Part shown: positions 59,538 through 64,000 of the stretch, piece by piece
Layout of the letters: the number at the start of each line of letters is the position of its first letter
Position numbering within the stretch: position 1 is the stretch's first letter
Made by a program: the position numbers and the translations under genes
Notes under the pieces: model-generated
Databases searched by the model: none
What the model saw: only the letters and a program-made list of their open reading frames with translations
What the model was told of the DNA's origin: nothing
NCBI RefSeq assembly: GCF_011044175.1
Contig: NZ_CP049057.1
Coordinates: 821,501-885,500 of the forward strand
Reading direction: 5' to 3'
Source of the DNA: Rasiella rasia
Lineage (GTDB): Bacteria; Bacteroidota; Bacteroidia; Flavobacteriales; Flavobacteriaceae
DNA length: 64,000 nt

Positions 59538-60722
59538 ATGAAACAGCTAACGATTATTCTAACATGCTTTTTGGCTCTAAGCGCTTGTAACAGCGTAAAG
59601 AGAAACCAAAAAATGCTTCTTAATGGAAATTACGACCAGGCGATTCGCTTAGCCGTTAAGAAAATTGCGAACGACAGAAATAGCAAGCAAGTTAATGAAC
59701 ACATTGTCTTGCTTGAAGAAGCCTATGCTAAGGCAGTTTCAGACGATAACCGAAGAATTACAAAACTTCAAAATGATAATTCTCCGCAAGCATTACGCGA
59801 ACTTTATTATTTGTATTTCGGTTTAGAGTCAAGACAAAATACCATTCGCCCGTTATTGCCTTTGCAAAACGTAGTAACTGGCTTTGAGGCAAGTTTTCCA
59901 ATGGCAAACTACACGCAGCAAATAAATAGAGCTCGAAACAATTTTGCCCAATCGTTGTATGATGAAGCTCAAGATCTTATGGCGCAAAACGCAACATTGG
60001 CTTACAGAGATGCTCATGAAGTACTGAGCGAGCTAAACGACGTACAAGCAAATTATAGGGATGTTGCTCAACTTTTAGATGATGCACATTTTTATGGCAC
60101 CGACTTTGTTTTAGTAACTTTAAACAACCGCAGCAATGTTATAATTCCAAGAAGATTGGAAAATGAATTGCTAGATTTTAACACCTATAAATTAGACGAT
60201 TTTTGGACAGTATATCACAGCGAACAACAACGTGATATACAATACAACTTTGGGATTGTTCTTAATTTTAGAGAGATTGCAATCTCTCCAGAGCGTGTTA
60301 CCGAAAAAGAATACAGAAGAAAAGAGAAAATTAAAGACGGATTTAAATATAAGTTAGACCGTAATGGTAATAAGATAAAAGATGAAAATGGCAACTACGT
60401 TACCATAGATCTTTTTAAGGAAGTAACTGCACGAGTTACCCATACGGTACAGTCTAAATCTGTTTTGGTTGGAGGCGATGTAATTTACCGCGATTTGCAA
60501 GGGGGTAGAAATATTGACAAACACCCGCTGGCTTCAGAATTTATTTTTGAAAACGTATTTGCAAAATTCCGAGGTGATGAAAGAGCCTTAACTATAGAAG
60601 ATAAGGCATTGTTAAAAAATGACTTTGTACCGTTTCCTAATAATGCACAAATGGTGTTAGATGCTGGAGACGATATAAAAGAACATTTAAGAGATATTCT
60701 TAAGAAGAATGATTTAAGATAA
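59538..60722 (+). CDS. Helical (TPR-like) lipoprotein
   Basis: Three hundred and ninety-four residues. Lipoprotein signal with C17 (ALSACNSVKR). Helical repeats (MLLNGNYDQAIRLAVKKIANDRNSKQVNEHIVLLEEAYAKA, SLYDEAQDLMAQNATLAYRDAHEVLSEL) in the first half and a beta-rich second half with a DRNGNKIKDENGNYVTIDLF loop. Conserved in the family by recollection, function unknown. A terminator follows. Confidence 0.82.
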   Translation: MKQLTIILTCFLALSACNSVKRNQKMLLNGNYDQAIRLAVKKIANDRNSKQVNEHIVLLEEAYAKAVSDDNRRITKLQNDNSPQALRELYYLYFGLESRQNTIRPLLPLQNVVTGFEASFPMANYTQQINRARNNFAQSLYDEAQDLMAQNATLAYRDAHEVLSELNDVQANYRDVAQLLDDAHFYGTDFVLVTLNNRSNVIIPRRLENELLDFNTYKLDDFWTVYHSEQQRDIQYNFGIVLNFREIAISPERVTEKEYRRKEKIKDGFKYKLDRNGNKIKDENGNYVTIDLFKEVTARVTHTVQSKSVLVGGDVIYRDLQGGRNIDKHPLASEFIFENVFAKFRGDERALTIEDKALLKNDFVPFPNNAQMVLDAGDDIKEHLRDILKKNDLR

Positions 60723-60736
60723 AGACAAATCAGTAA

Positions 60737-60772
60737 GGAGAGCCGGCAATTTTGTCGGCTTTCTTTATATAA
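60737..60772 (+). terminator. Rho-independent terminator
   Basis: Stem AGCCGGCAA/TTGTCGGCT (with one G-U), tiny loop, then TTTCTTTATA. The T-rich tail overlaps the end of the minus-strand ytxJ gene. Confidence 0.75.
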
Positions 60773-61160
60773 AGTTCTGAAGCTCTTCTGCTCTAATGCT
60801 ATGGTGAGATGCATTAGCTACAGCCACACCGTTTTTTATCACAATTAATTGCGGACTCTGGTGAAGCACTTGAAATTTGTAGCCTACTTCATCAGAAACA
60901 TCTCTATGCGCTAATAAATCTAGAAAATACAATTTCATCTGGTCATCGGTAAGGCTATAGGTACTTTCAAAATTACGTAGTACCATACGCGAGATTCCAC
61001 ATCGTGTAGAGTGTTTAAATATGGCAACGGGCGTAGTTTTAGATGCTTCGGAAATTTCCTCTAATTGTTTCATTTCGGAAAGCACGTGCCAAGGTACTTC
61101 AACGATTTCTTCTTTGGCGATATCGCGTTGCGTTTTGTTGAATTTACTAAAGAGTCCCAT
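60765..61160 (-). CDS. ytxJ: Bacillithiol-system redox-active protein YtxJ
   Basis: One hundred and thirty-one residues. Monothiol thioredoxin fold with FKHSTRCGISRMVLRNFE (single active cysteine), FLDLLAHRDVSDEVGYKFQVLHQSPQLIVIKNG and the SIRAEELQNF tail. It is expected to act as a bacilliredoxin removing bacillithiol from proteins. Implies bacillithiol production by this organism. Confidence 0.93.
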   Translation of the reverse strand: MGLFSKFNKTQRDIAKEEIVEVPWHVLSEMKQLEEISEASKTTPVAIFKHSTRCGISRMVLRNFESTYSLTDDQMKLYFLDLLAHRDVSDEVGYKFQVLHQSPQLIVIKNGVAVANASHHSIRAEELQNFI

Positions 61161-61226
61161 ACACTTTGAATTTCAGTAAAAATACGACATATAGGGTAGA
61201 AACTTTCTCAAAGAAATACTAAAGGT

Positions 61227-61265
61227 TAAAAAAAGGCTGCCGTCTTTATTGTAGACAAACAGCCT
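61227..61265 (-). terminator. Terminator of the repeat-protein gene
   Basis: Minus-strand stem AAGGCTGTTTGTCTAC paired with (G)ACGGCAGCCTT, followed by TTTTTTT; 34 bases after the stop codon at 61299. Confidence 0.8.
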
Positions 61266-61298
61266 TCTGCTAAGGGCATAGCATAAGTCACCTCGTGG

Positions 61299-64000
61299 TT
61301 AGTTCATTTCTAACTTCGCGATGCGGTCTTCCAATTTTCTTAATTCTGAAATTTCCGCTTTTAACGTATCAATTTCTTTTTGTTGTTCTTGTATTGTTTT
61401 AATCGCCAAAACTCCAAAGGCTTGATAATTTAGACTTAGAAATGTACCATTTTCTGTTTCCTTTTCATTTACTAATTCTGGAAATAATTGTTGCACCTCT
61501 TGAGCGATAAAACCATGTTGAAGCCTATTTGTTTCATCTGAAATATAACTGTAATTCACAGGCTTTAGTTGTAATACCTTTTCTGAAATAGTTGTTGAAA
61601 TTGGGGCAACATCTTTCTTTAACCTTCTATCTGAAAATATATTATAACTACCATCGGTATCTTGAACGTACGATTTTAGTGTTCCGTTGTAGAAAAAATT
61701 ATAGTCATTTGCCAAATCTACTCTAGTAAACCAGAAGTCGGTATCTGCACTTGCCTCAATTCGTATATCGCCCTTAACGTGTAGCTCGTCGCCAGGGGTT
61801 GTGGTATTAATACCCACTACTCCATTTGCATCTATAATCATACGTTCTACCCCATTGGTGTCGAAACGTATTTTATCTTCGTCTCCTACTTCTTCAACCT
61901 GTATTTGAGTATCGCCATCTATGTCTGAAAAACTCGGTAAAGACAGCGTTGTCCAACTTACTACACCCGCTCCATCAGTTTGCATGATTTGTCCATTGGT
62001 TCCTCGAGATGCTGGTAAGGTATACGTATTTGCAGTTGTGGTTCCAACCGCTAAATTTCCTAAAAAGTAACCAGCGTAGCTTCCTGTTTTTAGCGCTTCA
62101 GAATAAAGTCCGTAATGTGTGCCTCCTGCACTTGGCGGTAGCAAGATATGACTCCCGTATTTCAAACCTGTTCCACTACCTGAAAGTATAGTTTGAGTAC
62201 CATAATGCGTTCCATTACCCGAATTATTTACTCCAATATAAGTTCCTAGTTGGTTACCGCTGCCTGCATTTCCCAAATTTATATAGTTTCCGAAGTGAAC
62301 ACCAGACCCCATGCTACTAACATCTGTATACGCCCCGTAGTGTGACGCATTGTTGGCAGCTGCAATAGATATATTGGTTTGGGTACCATATTGTGGCCCT
62401 GTAGCGTTTCCTGAGAGTTGATTGTCTGTACCAATATGTATTGCTTCTCCTGTAGCGGTTATGATATTTTTTGTCCCCGTTTTGGTATTAAAATTACTCC
62501 CAGTTATTTCGTTTTGAGTACCAATTAACGGCCCATTACCAACAGCTAGAATCTCGACCTTATTACCAAATCTGTTACCATCTCCATTACCAGCAATGTA
62601 CACATCATTTCCAATTTTATCTCCGCTTCCATTTCCTGTAAGGTCTGTATCTAGGCCAACATGAAGGCCGGTTCCATGGCCAATAATAGAAGTTACCACT
62701 CCTTTATGAATACCATTTCCTTGATTGATAATTTCATTATGAATAACGGTTTGATTCCCATTCTGACCGCTTGAACCACCCAAGGTGATTTTTGAACCAA
62801 AATGAGTGCCTCCACCTCCTTGTAACAATAACCGTAAACCTACATGATCATAATTATTATCTGTATTAATAGTAGCTGAATAAGCTATCTGTTCTCCGAG
62901 GCCCGTTCCTTCTAAGGTAGCCCAGTACCCATATTGTGGCGAATTTGTTCCAGCGGTAGACATGCTCGCATGAAAACCAACATTATAATCGGTACCAGTA
63001 GCAGATACTTGTGCTAATACACCAATAGCAGAGAAAGTACTTGGGTAATTTCCAAATTTACGTACATGAATCGCTCGCAATTCTGAATCGTCAAAAACTT
63101 CTAATTTACCACCTGTACTTAGATTGCCTCCAATAACTACTTCGCCGTTCGTATAAATATTGTCGGTAATGGCATCTGCTGGAAGCCCAGTACCTTGTTC
63201 TAACCAATCTGCATCTGCCCCACCACCTGGTGCTGCCCAGCTTACGTTTCCTGCTCCGTCTGTTTGCATTACTTGACCCGCTGTTCCTCTTGAGGGAGGT
63301 AATGTGTATAAGTTGCCTGCAGTTGTCCCGATAGCTACGTCTCCTAAAAAGTATCCTGCATAAGCACCTGTTTTTAATGCGCTCGACCAGACTCCGTAAT
63401 GCTGTCCACCTGCGGTAGGAAGTAGTAAACTCTGTATTCCATATTTGTCGCCAGAACCGGCCCCATTTAAAAAATTATAGGATCCTATGTGATTACCAGA
63501 ACCTGAGCTTGCTACCCAGTTGTTGGTTCCTATATGGTTTCCCGAACCAGATGAGTCTACAAAATTGTTAGCACCTGTTTTTCCGCCGTCGCCAGCCCCA
63601 AGCAATTGGTTATCAACACCCATATGAAAGCCATTGCCAGAATTATTAATGAATGTTTTCTGACCAATATGATTACCGTCGCCAGAATTTGTAATTCTAT
63701 TCTCAATCGCAAATTGACTTCCTGTACCTGTTCCGTATAATGAATTTGTAACGCCTACATGCGCACCAGAGCCAGAACCACCCATAGTATTTATAAGGCC
63801 TGTATGAAATGCATCTCCAGAGTTTGTGATATCGGTTATAATTCCTGTTTGGTCGCCTTGACCCGCTCCATCTAAAAATGAACTAAAACTCGTTTGATTT
63901 CCCGTGCCGGCTCCATTCATAAAATTAATTACACCCAATTTGAACCCAGAACCTGCTCCATCTATAAAGTTAAATTCTCCAACACTCGTTCCAACGCCCG
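61299..64000 (-). CDS. Repeat-rich fibre-like protein with S74 chaperone domain (5' end outside window)
   Basis: The frame is open to the right edge, so the first residues are missing; at least 900 residues are visible. It has repeats of 15 residues (GTNNWVASSGSGNHI, GSYNFLNGAGSGDKY type) in two long blocks. Each block ends in the same module: HYG(V/L), ALKTG(A/S)YAGYFLG, then A(V/I)GTT, YTLP.SRGT.GQ.MQTDGAG. The C-terminus carries a Peptidase_S74 intramolecular chaperone (FSDRRLKKDVAPI, HGFIAQEVQQLFPELVNE) and a coiled coil. In phage tail spikes this domain self-cleaves after trimer formation. Probably a surface-exposed fibrous protein. Confidence 0.85.
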   Translation of the reverse strand, partial: GVGTSVGEFNFIDGAGSGFKLGVINFMNGAGTGNQTSFSSFLDGAGQGDQTGIITDITNSGDAFHTGLINTMGGSGSGAHVGVTNSLYGTGTGSQFAIENRITNSGDGNHIGQKTFINNSGNGFHMGVDNQLLGAGDGGKTGANNFVDSSGSGNHIGTNNWVASSGSGNHIGSYNFLNGAGSGDKYGIQSLLLPTAGGQHYGVWSSALKTGAYAGYFLGDVAIGTTAGNLYTLPPSRGTAGQVMQTDGAGNVSWAAPGGGADADWLEQGTGLPADAITDNIYTNGEVVIGGNLSTGGKLEVFDDSELRAIHVRKFGNYPSTFSAIGVLAQVSATGTDYNVGFHASMSTAGTNSPQYGYWATLEGTGLGEQIAYSATINTDNNYDHVGLRLLLQGGGGTHFGSKITLGGSSGQNGNQTVIHNEIINQGNGIHKGVVTSIIGHGTGLHVGLDTDLTGNGSGDKIGNDVYIAGNGDGNRFGNKVEILAVGNGPLIGTQNEITGSNFNTKTGTKNIITATGEAIHIGTDNQLSGNATGPQYGTQTNISIAAANNASHYGAYTDVSSMGSGVHFGNYINLGNAGSGNQLGTYIGVNNSGNGTHYGTQTILSGSGTGLKYGSHILLPPSAGGTHYGLYSEALKTGSYAGYFLGNLAVGTTTANTYTLPASRGTNGQIMQTDGAGVVSWTTLSLPSFSDIDGDTQIQVEEVGDEDKIRFDTNGVERMIIDANGVVGINTTTPGDELHVKGDIRIEASADTDFWFTRVDLANDYNFFYNGTLKSYVQDTDGSYNIFSDRRLKKDVAPISTTISEKVLQLKPVNYSYISDETNRLQHGFIAQEVQQLFPELVNEKETENGTFLSLNYQAFGVLAIKTIQEQQKEIDTLKAEISELRKLEDRIAKLEMN

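Noticed and set aside
1-64000. tRNA and rRNA genes, including a tRNA integration site
   Set aside because: No cloverleaf with a T-arm GGTTCGAATCC-like core or rRNA sequence was seen by eye; a dedicated search could still find one.

Overview
The window comes from a marine-type member of the Flavobacteriaceae (Bacteroidota). The evidence is AT-rich DNA, TAnnTTTG promoter -7 boxes, many short lipoprotein signals ending in SC, repeated DUF6090 genes, a bacillithiol-type YtxJ protein, an alginate-lyase-like PL7 protein, and Bacteroidota-like pheT, glyA and fumarylacetoacetase. No rRNA, tRNA or CRISPR was seen.

Positions 1 to about 29,300 are a head-to-tail array of gene cassettes, all on the + strand. 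Each gene or small operon is followed by a junction site, usually 110-280 bp, with a fixed design: AAC-N7-AAC-AAC-GTATATAA at the left end and CATATAC-AAAACC-GTT-N7-ATT at the right end. The N7 at the start of a cassette is the reverse complement of the N7 at that same cassette's end. This was exact in nine cassettes and 6/7 in seven more. The same logic links the R' and R'' boxes of integron attC sites, so I read the region as an integron-like cassette array. The canonical GTTRRRY box is mostly not matched and no integrase lies in the window. Cargo includes secreted and lipoprotein enzymes (metalloprotease, amidohydrolase, alpha/beta hydrolase, TIM-barrel-like protein), VOC and DinB proteins, NTF2-like proteins, AraC regulators, a peroxiredoxin/DoxX operon, many proteins of unknown function, and a family of DUF6090 membrane proteins that carry their own 45-bp promoter. 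Three copies of a 238-bp cassette have no convincing gene. An IS3-family element (8,740-10,046, 3-bp duplication TTA) is inserted one base after a junction. Junctions are sharp up to about 25 kb, then decay.

Positions 29,500 to 45,700 are still entirely + strand but lack clear junctions: an ArsR/membrane protein/SDR group, an AraC regulator with a membrane protein, a class D beta-lactamase, a DUF5655 protein, RidA, a further DUF6090 gene, Dps, a PL7 lyase, a GntR regulator coupled to a serine hydrolase, DUF2200 and a cyclophilin lipoprotein. This may be the oldest, eroded part of the array or ordinary accessory genome.

Positions 45,700 to 64,000 look like core chromosome with mixed strands: a TlpA-like thioredoxin lipoprotein, pheT, two fasciclin proteins, DUF2007, an ABC-F ATPase, glyA, fumarylacetoacetase, lipoproteins, YtxJ, and the C-terminal part of a large repeat protein ending in an S74 intramolecular chaperone domain that runs off the right edge.
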